A stretch of DNA of 64,000 bases, from the NCBI RefSeq assembly GCF_003344765.1, contig NZ_QPMH01000007.1, positions 1-64,000 of the forward strand, in the 5' to 3' direction. Origin of the DNA: Ferruginivarius sediminum. Its GTDB lineage: Bacteria > Pseudomonadota > Alphaproteobacteria > Kiloniellales > Rhodovibrionaceae. Positions 55,065 to 63,654 of the stretch are shown here, piece after piece. The position numbers were made by a program, and so were the translations under genes. The stretch's first letter is position 1. Each line of letters begins with the position of its first letter. The notes beneath the pieces were generated by a model that saw only the letters and a list, made by a program, of their open reading frames with translations, did not search any database and had not been told where the DNA came from.

Positions 55065-57551
55065 TCAAATCCGCGCCGTTCGCAGGCGCAGAGCGTTGCC
55101 GACGACCGAGACGGAACTCAGGCTCATGGCCGCCGCCGCGATGATCGGGCTCAGCAGGATGCCGAAGAACGGGTAGAGGATGCCCGCCGCGATCGGCACG
55201 CCAAGCGCGTTGTAGATGAAGGCAAAGAATAGATTCTGCCGGATGTTGCGCATCACAGCGCGGCTCAGGTGGCGCGCGCGCACGATGCCGGCCAGATTGC
55301 CCTTGACCAGGGTGACCCCCGCGCTCTGGATGGCGACGTCGGTGCCCGTGCCCATGGCGATCCCGACCTCGGCCTCGGCGAGGGCCGGCGCGTCGTTGAC
55401 GCCGTCGCCGGCCATGGCGACAACCCGCCCCTCGCTGCGGTGCTTCTTGACCACTTCGCCCTTCTGCTGCGGCAGGACCTCGGCCTCCACCTCGTCGATG
55501 CCGAGCTTGCGGGCCACCGCCTCGGCCGTGCGCCGGTTGTCGCCGGTCAGCATGACAATGCGGATGCCGTCGTTGCGCAGATCCTCGATGGCCTTCGGCG
55601 TGGTCTCCTTGATCGGATCGGCGACGCCGATGAGGCCGGCCATCTTGCCGTCCACCGCAACGAACATCACCGTCTCGCCGTCGCCGCGCAGCTCGTCGGC
55701 GCGCTTGCCGAGGTCGCCCGCTTCGATCCCGAGATCCTTCAGGAGGTGGGTGTTGCCGAGCGCCACCTGACGGCCGTCGACCGTACCGGTCACACCCTTG
55801 CCGGTGGGCGCGTCGAAGTCCTCCGCGTCCGCAAGGTCCAGATCGCGCTCGCGCGCGGCCCCGACGATCGCGGCGGCCAGCGGGTGCTCGCTGCCGCGCT
55901 CCAGGCTGGCGGCGAGGCGCAGCAGCGTGTCCTCGTCCATATCGCCGACGGGCTCGACCGCGACCACCCTGGGCTTGCCCTCGGTGAGCGTGCCGGTCTT
56001 ATCGACGATGAGCGTGTCCACCTTCTCGAAGCGCTCCAGCGCCTCGGCGTTCTTGATCAGCACGCCGGCCTGGGCGCCGCGGCCGGTCCCGGTCATGATC
56101 GACATCGGCGTCGCGAGCCCCAGGGCGCAGGGACAGGCGATGATCAGCACCGAGACCGCCACCACCAGCGCGTGCGCCATCGCCGGCGCGGGTCCCCAGA
56201 GGCTCCAGGCGATGAAGGCGACGACGGCGACGGCCACCACCGCCGGCACGAAGTAGCCGGCCACCACGTCGGCGATGCGCTGGATCGGCGCGCGCGAGCG
56301 CTGGGCTTCGGCGACCATCTGGACGATTTGCGAGAGCATGCTCTCGGCGCCGACGTGCTCGGCGCGCATGACGAAGCTGCCGGTCTGGTTCAGCGTGCCG
56401 CCGATCACCTTGTCGCCGGCGTTCTTCTCGACCGGGATGGGCTCGCCCGTCACCATCGACTCGTCGACGGAACTGCGGCCTTCCAGCACCTCGCCGTCGA
56501 CCGGCACCTTGTCGCCGGGGCGTACACGCAGCCGGTCGCCTTCCTGCACCCGGTCGAGCGGCACCTCCTCGTCCTCGCCGTCGTCCTTGATCCGCCGGGC
56601 CGTCGCCGGGGCGAGGTCGAGCAGGGCGCGCAGGGCGCTGCCGGTCTTCTCGCGGGCGCGCAGCTCCATCACCTGACCCAGCAGCACCAGGACAACGATG
56701 ACGGCGGCCGCCTCGAAATAGACGCCGACCCCGCCTTCCGGACCCCGGAAGGTCTCAGGGAAGATGCCAGGCGCGACGGTCGCTACCACGCTGAAGGCAT
56801 AGGCCGCGCCGACGCCCAGCGCGATCAGGGTGAACATGTTGAGGTTCCGGGTGACCACCGATTTCCAGCCGCGCACGAAGAACGGCCAGCCGGACCACAG
56901 CACGACCGGCGTCGCGAGGACCAGTTCGAGCCAGGTGGAGATGTGGCCGGGGAACAGGCGTTCCAGGAAGCCGGACAACCCAGGGATGAAATGGCCCATC
57001 GCCAGCACCAGGACGGGCACCGTCAAGGCGACGCCGACCCAGAACCGCCGGGTCATGTCGATCAGCTCGGGGCTGCTCTCTTGTTCGGCGGTGACCGTCA
57101 TCGGTTCGAGGGCCATGCCGCATTTCGGGCATTCGCCGGGCTCGTCGCGGACGATCTCCGGGTGCATCGGGCAGGTGTACTTGGTTTGCCGCGTCGGCTG
57201 CGGCGCCGCGGGCTCCAGCGCCATGCCGCACTTCGGGCAGGAATCGGGGTGGTCGCTCTCGACGCCGGGGCACATCGGGCAGATGTACTTGCCGCTGCCG
57301 CTTGTCGCGGCGGGCGCTGTCTCCCTGTGCCGCTGGCCATGCGCGCCATGGCAGCAGGCGTGGTCCTTGCCGCCTTCGCCTTCCAGCACGGCGACCGGGT
57401 CGGCCCGGAATTTCTCGGCACAGCGCGCGGAGCAGAAATAGTAGGTCGTGCCCTCGTAGCTCGCGCGGTGCGAGGTGGCCTCTGGATCGACCTGCATGCC
57501 GCAGACGGGATCGGTGACCGTCTGGTTCGTCGTCTGGGGTGCGTCGTTCAT
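55065..57551 (-). CDS. actP: Copper-translocating P-type ATPase
   Basis: The 828-residue P1B-ATPase exports Cu(I). The N-terminus has a YHS domain ([15 protein letters not shown] ... YYFCSARC) and two heavy-metal-binding domains with CPMCPG/CPKCGM and CPMHPE/CPKCGM, in place of the usual CXXC HMA domains. The core carries CPC ([13 protein letters not shown]), the phosphorylation site DKTGTLTEG and [15 protein letters not shown]. It is transcribed with cueR and cytochrome c upstream. Confidence 0.95.
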   Translation of the reverse strand: MNDAPQTTNQTVTDPVCGMQVDPEATSHRASYEGTTYYFCSARCAEKFRADPVAVLEGEGGKDHACCHGAHGQRHRETAPAATSGSGKYICPMCPGVESDHPDSCPKCGMALEPAAPQPTRQTKYTCPMHPEIVRDEPGECPKCGMALEPMTVTAEQESSPELIDMTRRFWVGVALTVPVLVLAMGHFIPGLSGFLERLFPGHISTWLELVLATPVVLWSGWPFFVRGWKSVVTRNLNMFTLIALGVGAAYAFSVVATVAPGIFPETFRGPEGGVGVYFEAAAVIVVLVLLGQVMELRAREKTGSALRALLDLAPATARRIKDDGEDEEVPLDRVQEGDRLRVRPGDKVPVDGEVLEGRSSVDESMVTGEPIPVEKNAGDKVIGGTLNQTGSFVMRAEHVGAESMLSQIVQMVAEAQRSRAPIQRIADVVAGYFVPAVVAVAVVAFIAWSLWGPAPAMAHALVVAVSVLIIACPCALGLATPMSIMTGTGRGAQAGVLIKNAEALERFEKVDTLIVDKTGTLTEGKPRVVAVEPVGDMDEDTLLRLAASLERGSEHPLAAAIVGAARERDLDLADAEDFDAPTGKGVTGTVDGRQVALGNTHLLKDLGIEAGDLGKRADELRGDGETVMFVAVDGKMAGLIGVADPIKETTPKAIEDLRNDGIRIVMLTGDNRRTAEAVARKLGIDEVEAEVLPQQKGEVVKKHRSEGRVVAMAGDGVNDAPALAEAEVGIAMGTGTDVAIQSAGVTLVKGNLAGIVRARHLSRAVMRNIRQNLFFAFIYNALGVPIAAGILYPFFGILLSPIIAAAAMSLSSVSVVGNALRLRTARI

Positions 57552-57554
57552 GAT

Positions 57555-58028
57555 CTACCTCGAGGATGTCGCCCGTTCCGTGATGTCCTTCTGGCGGGCC
57601 CGGATTTCGGCGGCCCACCACTGCTTGACGTAGGCGATCACGGCCCGAGTCTCGCGCTCGCTGAGCTTGTCGCCGAACCCCTTCATGTCGCTCTGGTAGC
57701 CTTCGGGGGCCAGGGCCGCCACGCCCTTCGACACGACGGCGTAGAGGTGCGGGTCGGGGTGGTGCCAAGTGTGGCCCGTGCCGTTCAGCGGCGGCGCCGG
57801 CATCCGGCCGTTCGCCTTGCGTTGCCGCCAGTCGGGCTGGCCGCCGCCGGCCGGGCCGTGGCACTCGACACAGTTGTTCGCATAGGTCCGCTCGCCGGTC
57901 GCAAGGAGCGCCGCCTGGTCGGCCGCGGAGGTTGCCGGTGCCCGCACGGCGGTCGCGCCGTACCACCAGCCCGCGCCTGCCGCAAGCAGCAGCACCCCGA
58001 TGCCGGCAGCGATCACCGTCCGCCTCAT
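57555..58028 (-). CDS. Membrane-anchored cytochrome c
   Basis: The 157-residue protein has one N-terminal membrane helix or signal (IAAGIGVLLLAAGAGWWYG) and a class I cytochrome c domain with heme motif CVECH near residue 53 and Met ligands possible at KGVAALAPEGYQSDMKGFGDKL. It probably accepts or delivers electrons in the periplasm. It overlaps the cueR stop by four bases and lies three bases before the copper ATPase, so it is part of that operon. Confidence 0.85.
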   Translation of the reverse strand: MRRTVIAAGIGVLLLAAGAGWWYGATAVRAPATSAADQAALLATGERTYANNCVECHGPAGGGQPDWRQRKANGRMPAPPLNGTGHTWHHPDPHLYAVVSKGVAALAPEGYQSDMKGFGDKLSERETRAVIAYVKQWWAAEIRARQKDITERATSSR

Positions 58029-58447
58029 CGACGCGGCTCCATGGCATCCGCCGGCGCGGCAATCCCGGCAAGGTCGTCGATGATCGGACAGTCCGGTCGC
58101 TCGTCGCCGTGGCAGCGCTCGATCAGATCGGCGAGGGTGTGCCGCATCGACCGCAGCTCGGCGATCTTCCGGTCGATCTCTGCGAGCTGCCGGCGCGCCA
58201 CGGCCTGCACGTCGGCGCTCGACCGGCGCTTGTCGCGGTACAGATCAAGCAGCTCCTGGCAGTCCGCCATGGTGAAGCCAAGGCCGCGGGCACGCTGCAG
58301 GAAGCGCAGCATGTGCACGTCGGCCGATGAGTATCGCCTGTAGCCGTTTTCGTCACGTGCGGGCGCGTCCAGGAGGCCGCAGCCCTCATAATAACGAATT
58401 GTCTTGGGCGGTAGCCCGGACTGACTGGCGGCTTCGCCGATGTTCAT
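58025..58447 (-). CDS. cueR: MerR-family copper regulator CueR
   Basis: From ATG 58447 the 140-residue protein has the MerR N-terminal HTH (MNIGEAASQSGLPPKTIRYY), a dimerization helix and the two copper-binding cysteines in CHGDERPDC, spaced as in CueR. It activates copper export genes in response to Cu(I). It is the first gene of its own operon (cueR-cytochrome c-actP-DUF302), an unusual self-regulated arrangement. Confidence 0.92.
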   Translation of the reverse strand: MNIGEAASQSGLPPKTIRYYEGCGLLDAPARDENGYRRYSSADVHMLRFLQRARGLGFTMADCQELLDLYRDKRRSSADVQAVARRQLAEIDRKIAELRSMRHTLADLIERCHGDERPDCPIIDDLAGIAAPADAMEPRR

Positions 58448-58488
58448 GGCCGTCCACCATCGCTGACGCGTCCCGCACGACGAGATGG

Positions 58489-58514
58489 GGCTTCCAGTTA
58501 CTGGAATGTCAAGA
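58489..58514 (-). promoter_or_regulatory. CueR-type promoter/operator
   Basis: On the minus strand TTGACATTCCAGTAACTGGA and the following AGCCCCATCT form a MerR-type promoter: a -35 TTGACA, a dyad CTTCCAGTTACTGGAA between the boxes, and a -10-like CATCTC after about 19 bp, the elongated spacing normal for CueR. It lies about 45 bases before cueR. Confidence 0.65.
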
Positions 58515-58590
58515 ATCGTCGGGCGGTTCGATGCTTGGTTGTTCGCGAACGCGTGCAAAGCGGGCTCCATCAGGGTGAGATGCCGACCGG

Positions 58591-59166
58591 TCAGGCCGCC
58601 GGCGTCTCGCCGACACCGATTTCGACAGTGCCGTCCCCGGCAAGCCTGTAGGGCGGCAGGTAGAGGTTCTCCGGGGCGGGACCTTTGCGCACACGCCCGG
58701 AGGTGTCGTAGTGCGATCCGTGGCACGGACAGAACCAGCCGCCCCAGTCGCCGCGCGGCTCGCTCGGCTTGTTGCCCAGCGGAATGCAGCCGAGGTGGGT
58801 GCAGATGCCGATGACGATCAGCCACGCCGGCTCGTACACCCGCGCCTCGTCGCGCTGCGGATCGCGTAACGCGGCCAGGTCGACGGAGCGCGCCTGCCTG
58901 ATTTCCTGTTCGGTGCGGCGGCGGACGAACACCGGTTTCCCTTGCCAGGTGACCGTGATCGCCATGCCCGGTTCGATCGGCGCCAAGTCCACCTCGGTCG
59001 ACGCCAGCGCCAGGACGTCGGCGGAGGGGTTCATCGTATCGATCAGGGGCCAGAGCGCCGCGGCCGTGCCAACGACCCCCATCGCGCCGGTGGCCAGGTA
59101 GAGAAAATCCCGCCGTGTCCCGGCCCGGGTCGAAGGTGGGGGTCTCGGTTCATGAGCAGTTGGCAT
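58591..59166 (-). CDS. petA: Rieske iron-sulfur subunit (PetA-type)
   Basis: The 191-residue protein has a Tat-type N-terminal anchor ([16 protein letters not shown]) and the complete Rieske site: [12 protein letters not shown] and [10 protein letters not shown]. It is the type found in cytochrome bc1 complexes. No cytochrome b or c1 gene follows, so it stands alone here, just upstream of the copper regulator. Its own role in this region is uncertain; the chromosomal bc1 subunit may be elsewhere. Confidence 0.9.
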   Translation of the reverse strand: MPTAHEPRPPPSTRAGTRRDFLYLATGAMGVVGTAAALWPLIDTMNPSADVLALASTEVDLAPIEPGMAITVTWQGKPVFVRRRTEQEIRQARSVDLAALRDPQRDEARVYEPAWLIVIGICTHLGCIPLGNKPSEPRGDWGGWFCPCHGSHYDTSGRVRKGPAPENLYLPPYRLAGDGTVEIGVGETPAA

Positions 59167-59476
59167 GGCAAAATTCTCTTTTCGTCACGGCTGTGCGATC
59201 GATCCAGGGGCGCACTCACGTGCGCGAGGCCACCCGGATCCCTGGTCCCGTCCGTCGCAGCGAACGTCGGTCGCGTACGCCTCAAACCTTTTCGCCACGA
59301 TTGACCTTGCCATGACGGGAAGAAAGCGCCAGCGCCCGATTGTAACGCCGCGTAACACCGCCGGGTTCTGAAGCGTTCCGTTACAAAAAACGACCGCGGG
59401 GACATTTTCCGGATACAGAGCGGGTGCAGGCTGCTCCCAGGCTGGACACCCAGTGAGAAGCAGGAGAAGCGTCAAG
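59167..59476. promoter_or_regulatory. Divergent promoter region with GTAAC operator (site C)
   Basis: Between the Rieske gene and the SHOCT gene lies TGTAACGCCGCGTAACAC (59341-59358), a GTAAC-N5-GTAAC repeat nearly identical to the second pair of site B, followed by an opposite half-site GTTAC at 59380. No gene is present. It could control the divergent genes on both sides. Confidence 0.6.
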
Positions 59477-59764
59477 ATGGGAAATGTCGACTTCGCGCAA
59501 TGGACGATGCCGGGCACCTGGGGATGGGGCGCCGATCACTGGATCTGGGCCAGCGCCATGCACGGCATTTGGCTCGTCGTGCTCCTCGCGCTGATCGCCA
59601 TGGCCGCGATCGCGATGTTCAGGCGTCCGCAAGAGCGGCCGCGAGAGGATCCGGGCGAAAGCCCCGGGGCTATCCTCGACGCGCGCTATGCCAGGGGCGA
59701 GATCGGGCGTGACGAATACCTGGAGCGCAAGCGCGATCTGCAGTGGCGATCGGGCTCAGTGTAA
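59477..59764 (+). CDS. SHOCT-domain membrane protein
   Basis: The 95-residue protein has one membrane helix (about residues 28-50, IWLVVLLALIAMAAIAMF) and a C-terminal SHOCT domain (AILDARYARGEIGRDEYLER). SHOCT proteins are small membrane proteins of unknown role, common in metal-stress clusters. ATG 59477 follows AGGAGAAGCGTCAAG. It heads a group with a 70-residue protein and a YHS protein, close to site C. Confidence 0.8.
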   Translation: MGNVDFAQWTMPGTWGWGADHWIWASAMHGIWLVVLLALIAMAAIAMFRRPQERPREDPGESPGAILDARYARGEIGRDEYLERKRDLQWRSGSV

Positions 59765-59777
59765 TGGGAGCGTGGAA

Positions 59778-59990
59778 ATGCAGCACAGACATCTGGCGGC
59801 CGCCGAACCCTCGATTGCCGAGTTGCTCGCGGATCCCATCGTTCGTTTGCTGATGGCGCGCGACGGCGTTGGTCGCCGCGACATCGAGACTCTCATCGAG
59901 AATCTTGATCTTCGAGGGTCGAACCTCCGCTTCACGTCGACGGATCGTCCCGTCGTGCCGCCGCCGGCGGCGTCCCGCCGCGAGGATTAG
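59778..59990 (+). CDS. Small 70-residue protein of the SHOCT-YHS group
   Basis: The peptide starts MQHRHLAAAEPSIAELLADP, has a helix rich in leucine and a terminal Pro/Arg region (VVPPPAASRRED). Its position (14 bases after SHOCT, 3 before YHS) supports it as a gene. The SIAELLADPIVRLLMARDGV segment suggests a short regulatory or binding protein, but no family is recognised. Confidence 0.5.
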   Translation: MQHRHLAAAEPSIAELLADPIVRLLMARDGVGRRDIETLIENLDLRGSNLRFTSTDRPVVPPPAASRRED

Positions 59991-59993
59991 ATC

Positions 59994-60350
59994 ATGGAAG
60001 CGCTGCTGTACTTTTTGTTCTGGGGTGGCCTGCTGTTCTTGATGATGCGTTTCGGCTGCGGCGCGCATTTGGTCGCCGGTCATCGGGGAAGGGGCGGGGA
60101 CCCAGGCGCCTCGTCCGATGGCGGCTTGCGCTGGGTGGCGCCGGCGCGGGACACGGATCCGGTCTGTGGCAAGACCGTCCGCACGGCCGACGCCAAGCCG
60201 AGCGTCCATGACGGTCACGTCTACTACTTCTGCTCACGCGAATGCCGTGAGGTCTTCGAGGCGGCGCCAGATCTCTATATCGGCGGGCTTGGCCAGGGTG
60301 ATTCCAGGGAAGATTCGGGCCAGAAACCCTTGGAGCATCATCATGCCTGA
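59994..60350 (+). CDS. YHS-domain protein
   Basis: The 118-residue protein has an N-terminal membrane helix (LYFLFWGGLLFLMMRFGCG) and a C-terminal YHS domain with the metal-binding pair TDPVCGKTV and YYFCSRECREVFE. YHS domains bind copper or other metals. It ends the three-gene group after a His-rich tail (EHHHA). Confidence 0.8.
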   Translation: MEALLYFLFWGGLLFLMMRFGCGAHLVAGHRGRGGDPGASSDGGLRWVAPARDTDPVCGKTVRTADAKPSVHDGHVYYFCSRECREVFEAAPDLYIGGLGQGDSREDSGQKPLEHHHA

Positions 60351-60429
60351 GGCGGCACCGATATTGCTGCCGGTCCCGGTGCGCTGCGCCTCCTTGTGAA
60401 GGCGTTGTCCACCCGCCTCGGTGGCGACC

Positions 60430-61159
60430 TCAGGATCGTCGACGTCCTGTCCGTGAGCTCGACCTGTCGTTGGCGGGTCTTCGGCTCTGATCGGCACGCT
60501 CCGGCCCTCCAACCAACTCGAAGACGTCGCCCAGATCGGGGATGCCGGTCTGCGAGGCCCGCATCACGCGCCGGGGGCGCACCTCGGGCAGGTCACGAAG
60601 CTGCTGAACCAGCCGCGCCGAGGCGGCAACGCGGCACTGCTGCCCGCTGGCCAGCCGTTCCAGGTGCGCGGCGGCGTTCAGCGTGGTCCCGAGATAGACG
60701 ATCTCCCGGCGCAGGTGCCCCATCTCACCGGCGACCACGGTGCCGGCGTGCAAGGCAAAACGTAGTTCGGGCACAACACCGTAGCGCGCCTGGTACTTCA
60801 TCCCTGCGCGCGGCGAGCAGGCGGCGCATCGCCAGCGCGCAGCGCACTGTCCGCTCCGCCGCATCGTCGAGCTCCGCCGGCCAGGTCACGATGATCACGT
60901 CGCCGACGTAGCGGTAGACTGTGCCGCGATAGGCGGCCACGAGGAAGGCGTGGAAGGCCACGTCGCCGAGCCGGTCTAGGATCACCCGGCCGCCCAGGAA
61001 GCGGTCGAGGTCGGTGAACAGCACGAAGGCGAGGGCGACCGGAAAGGAAACGGTGACGTCGGCTACCGACAGTTCGATGCTGGGGGCGTGAAGTCGCCCC
61101 CAGGGCGAGCGCCGCAGCCGCGGCCACCTGCGCCAGATCCCTGCGTGTGCTTGCGCTGA
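60430..61159 (-). pseudogene. Degraded adenylate/guanylate cyclase
   Basis: The class III cyclase sequence is split over two frames. Upstream (from about 61159 down to 60725) it reads RLGDVAFHAFL and YVGDVIIVTWP with an AEL after it; then a frameshift near 60800-60815 (GCGCGC run) moves to the frame with MKYQARYGVVPELRFALHAG and GEMGHLRREIVYLGTTLNAAAH. The first catalytic Asp region normally before RLGD seems deleted: a helix end (DRFLGGRVIL) runs straight into it. No good start codon exists. It is a remnant. Confidence 0.65.
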
Positions 61160-61238
61160 TCATGCCCGGCGCCTCGCCAGGATGGAGGCATTCGTGCGTG
61201 GCCGACCACCGGGCAAGTCGGCGCGGCCGTGCGCGGCG

Positions 61239-61739
61239 TTAGTCCTCGTGATGGCCGCTCGCGCCGTGGCTTCCGCTTTCCTCGGCGTGGTGACCCTGGG
61301 GCAGCTTGACCACCTGTTGCGGGTTCATCGTGTCGCGCCCGATGGCCATGTGCACGTCCATCGGCTCACGGTCGGCGAAGTGCAGCGTCACTGGCAGGGC
61401 CTTGCCCGTCGGCAGGTCCACCTTGAGCCCCTCGAAACGGATTTCCAGACGCTTCGGCGACAAGGTTTTGCCGTTGCCGACGGTCACCGTCTCCGTGGAC
61501 TGGCCGTCGAGTAGCAGATGTACGCGCTCGGCCGCGGCGCTGGTGACGTTCACAAGCTCGATGGCCGACTCGCCGCGGTTGACGATGGTGGGATGGCCCG
61601 TGGTGTCGCCGCCGGCCTCCGCCGATGCGACCCAGGGGTGGGTCACCATGATGCCCGCCTGTTGCTCGGTATGCGCCAGGGCACCCGCTGCTGCGGCGAC
61701 TGCCAGCGTCAATCCAAGGACCAGGGCTTGCCACTTCAT
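61239..61739 (-). CDS. Periplasmic copper chaperone PCu(A)C
   Basis: From ATG 61739 (after AGGAGGATCCG) the 166-residue protein has a signal peptide (ending GALAHTEQ) and the PCu(A)C fold with the conserved THPWVASAE, the motif GHPTIVNRG, and the ligand region (VHMAIGRDTMNPQQVVKLPQG). It carries a terminal His-rich tail (HHAEESGSHGASGHHED). It delivers Cu(I) to cytochrome oxidase or, here, possibly to nitrous oxide reductase, whose genes lie just to the right. Confidence 0.9.
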   Translation of the reverse strand: MKWQALVLGLTLAVAAAAGALAHTEQQAGIMVTHPWVASAEAGGDTTGHPTIVNRGESAIELVNVTSAAAERVHLLLDGQSTETVTVGNGKTLSPKRLEIRFEGLKVDLPTGKALPVTLHFADREPMDVHMAIGRDTMNPQQVVKLPQGHHAEESGSHGASGHHED

Positions 61740-62122
61740 CGGATCCTCCTTTGAAGCCATGACTGCCACTGCCGCCCACGCCTTGCCACGTTGGCTCCAG
61801 CCGGCGACTTTGCAAGCACTTCTGCGATCAAGGCCTCCCAGCTCGCCGCGCGCCCGCACCGGCGCCTGACGGGCGTCGGTCGTGGACCGATTTTCACGAT
61901 GTTGACCGGCGGGTTGCTTCTGATGCCCGGAAACGCGAGGAGGCCGGATTTGGCACAGGGCCATCGGAGCGATGCTCAGAGTGCAACAGTGCTGAAACCA
62001 GCGGCCATTGCCATAATACGCATTATGCGCGAATTAGACATTCCAATTGGCCTGCGAGTCAGGGGTGGCACAAGCCGACCCGTCTGCGTTCCGGCCCGGC
62101 CTCACCTCTATCCCGGAGCGTG
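61740..62122. other. Intergenic stretch with a 16-base palindrome
   Basis: Between the chaperone and nosX genes lies CATAATACGCATTATG (62012-62027), a 6-bp inverted repeat with a 4-base spacer. On the minus strand TTGGAA occurs 20-25 bases before it, as a possible -35. This may be an operator of the chaperone gene or of the nos operon end. No gene is supported. Confidence 0.5.
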
Positions 62123-63088
62123 CTAGTCAGCCCCGAGCCATTCACGCCTGTCGCCATCGACAACCAGCGCGCTGGGGCCTTGCAACCGCTGCAACGCCGT
62201 CCGTATCGCGGTCGTGTCCATCAGGGCGAAGGCGGTCGACAAGCCGTCGGCAACGGTTGCCCGTTCGGCTAGGACCGAGACGATGCGTCCGGGGAACGGC
62301 GTCTCTCCCGTTCCGGGATCGAGGATATGGCCCCGCCCTTCCGTGGCGGAAAGCCGAAGCGCCGAGGGGGCCGAAGTGGCGAGCGCCTTGTCCGAGAGAG
62401 CGACGCGCTCCAGCGTGCGGCCGTCGGGCGCGGTCACGGCAGCGCGCCACGGATGGCCGTCCGGGCGGCTGCCGAGCGCGCGTTGCTCACCCAGGCTGAT
62501 CACACAGGACAGGCCAGCCGAGCGGAACATCTCGGCAACCCGGTCGGTAATATAGCCCTGGGCAATGCCGTTCAGAGTGAGGGCCATGCCGTTCTTGCCA
62601 AAGCGAATCTCGTCGGCACCGAACGCGACCCGCTCCAAGCCCGTCAGCGAGCGCGCATGGCGCACCGCCGCAGGCTCGGGCGCGCGGCCTTCGGCATAGC
62701 TGTCGGCGTAGACCTGCCACAAAGGCTGGATGGTCGGGTCGAAGCGTCCCCCGGTCACCTCGTGCAGATTCCAGGCGACGGCCAGCACGTCGAGCAGTTC
62801 GAACGGTGTCGGGGCAAGGTGGCCCTGGCGGTTCAGGCGCGATAGCGCGGAATCGGGGCGATGCAGGCTGAACACCGCTTCCAGCCGCTCGATCTCGTGC
62901 CGCGCCCTGGCGACGAGACGCTCCGCAGCATCGCTGTCGTCGAGGGCCACCACAATCTCGGCCCGGGCGCCCAGTGCCGTGCCGCGCCAGCGCCTGACTT
63001 TGTTTCCCGACGCGGCTGCCGGGCCAGCCAGCGCGGCGGCCCCCGTCGCAGCAGCCGCGATCAGGATTTCCCGGCGTGAGTACGTCAT
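62123..63088 (-). CDS. nosX: FAD:protein FMN transferase NosX (ApbE)
   Basis: The 321-residue protein has a Tat-like N-terminus (SRREILIAAAATGAAALAG) and the ApbE fold with landmarks LSRLNRQG, NGIAQGYITDRVAEM, GHPWRAAVTAPDG, GHILDPGTGE and SVLAERATVADGLSTAFAL. It attaches FMN to a threonine of a target such as NosR. As last gene of the nos operon it is NosX. It overlaps the nosL stop by four bases. Confidence 0.9.
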   Translation of the reverse strand: MTYSRREILIAAAATGAAALAGPAAASGNKVRRWRGTALGARAEIVVALDDSDAAERLVARARHEIERLEAVFSLHRPDSALSRLNRQGHLAPTPFELLDVLAVAWNLHEVTGGRFDPTIQPLWQVYADSYAEGRAPEPAAVRHARSLTGLERVAFGADEIRFGKNGMALTLNGIAQGYITDRVAEMFRSAGLSCVISLGEQRALGSRPDGHPWRAAVTAPDGRTLERVALSDKALATSAPSALRLSATEGRGHILDPGTGETPFPGRIVSVLAERATVADGLSTAFALMDTTAIRTALQRLQGPSALVVDGDRREWLGAD

Positions 63089-63654
63089 TGCCGCTCTCCG
63101 GTTTGATGATTCTGCTGCTCCATGACGTCGACGGACGGCGATTCCGCGCTCTGCGGCGCGTGCGGATCGCCGAAGACGAAGTCGCGCGGGATCTCATCGA
63201 AGGTTACCAGCCTGCCGCCTTCCGCGTCGGCGAAAGCCTGGGCGACCTCCCGCGAGGAGAACGGCACTGGCTCAGGCGCCCCCATGCCGCCGCGGCGTCC
63301 GCTACCGATCACGTAAATACCCTCGCGTGCCGGCATCCACGCATCCGGCCCCGGATGGGCCCAGCTTTCCGCCTTGCCGATATCGTGGACGTAGATGGCG
63401 GCGATGTCCTTCGATTCCTCCGGCAGCATTGTGAAGGCTACGGTGTCGCGAACATTGGAAAACCACAAAGGCTCTTTCTGACCGCGCAGGTGGATCTGGC
63501 CCTTGGGGCCCTCGTGGTCGACAATGATCATGCCGGTGAAATAGGCCGCCGCCGTGCGGTCCAGCTTGGCCGGCGGAGGAATCTTGGCAGTCTCCTCCTC
63601 GCCGCAAGCGGTAAGCGACAGCGCCAGCAGAATGGCGACGAGAACCCGCGTCAT
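63085..63654 (-). CDS. nosL: Copper chaperone NosL
   Basis: From ATG 63654 the 189-residue lipoprotein (lipobox LTAC) has the NosL core: CGEEETAKIPPPAKLDRTA, YFTGMIIVDHEGPKGQIHLR and KAESWAHPGPDAWMPAREG and following VIGSGRRGGMGAPE. It delivers copper to the NosZ catalytic CuZ site. It is overlapped on both sides by nosY and nosX. Confidence 0.92.
   Translation of the reverse strand: MTRVLVAILLALSLTACGEEETAKIPPPAKLDRTAAAYFTGMIIVDHEGPKGQIHLRGQKEPLWFSNVRDTVAFTMLPEESKDIAAIYVHDIGKAESWAHPGPDAWMPAREGIYVIGSGRRGGMGAPEPVPFSSREVAQAFADAEGGRLVTFDEIPRDFVFGDPHAPQSAESPSVDVMEQQNHQTGERQ

Noticed and set aside
55269..58343. Plus-strand open frame of more than 1000 codons opposite the copper ATPase, cytochrome and cueR
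   Set aside because: It is the antisense of three clear genes, a result of high GC; its composition (His, Arg, Asp rich without domains) is typical of a shadow frame.
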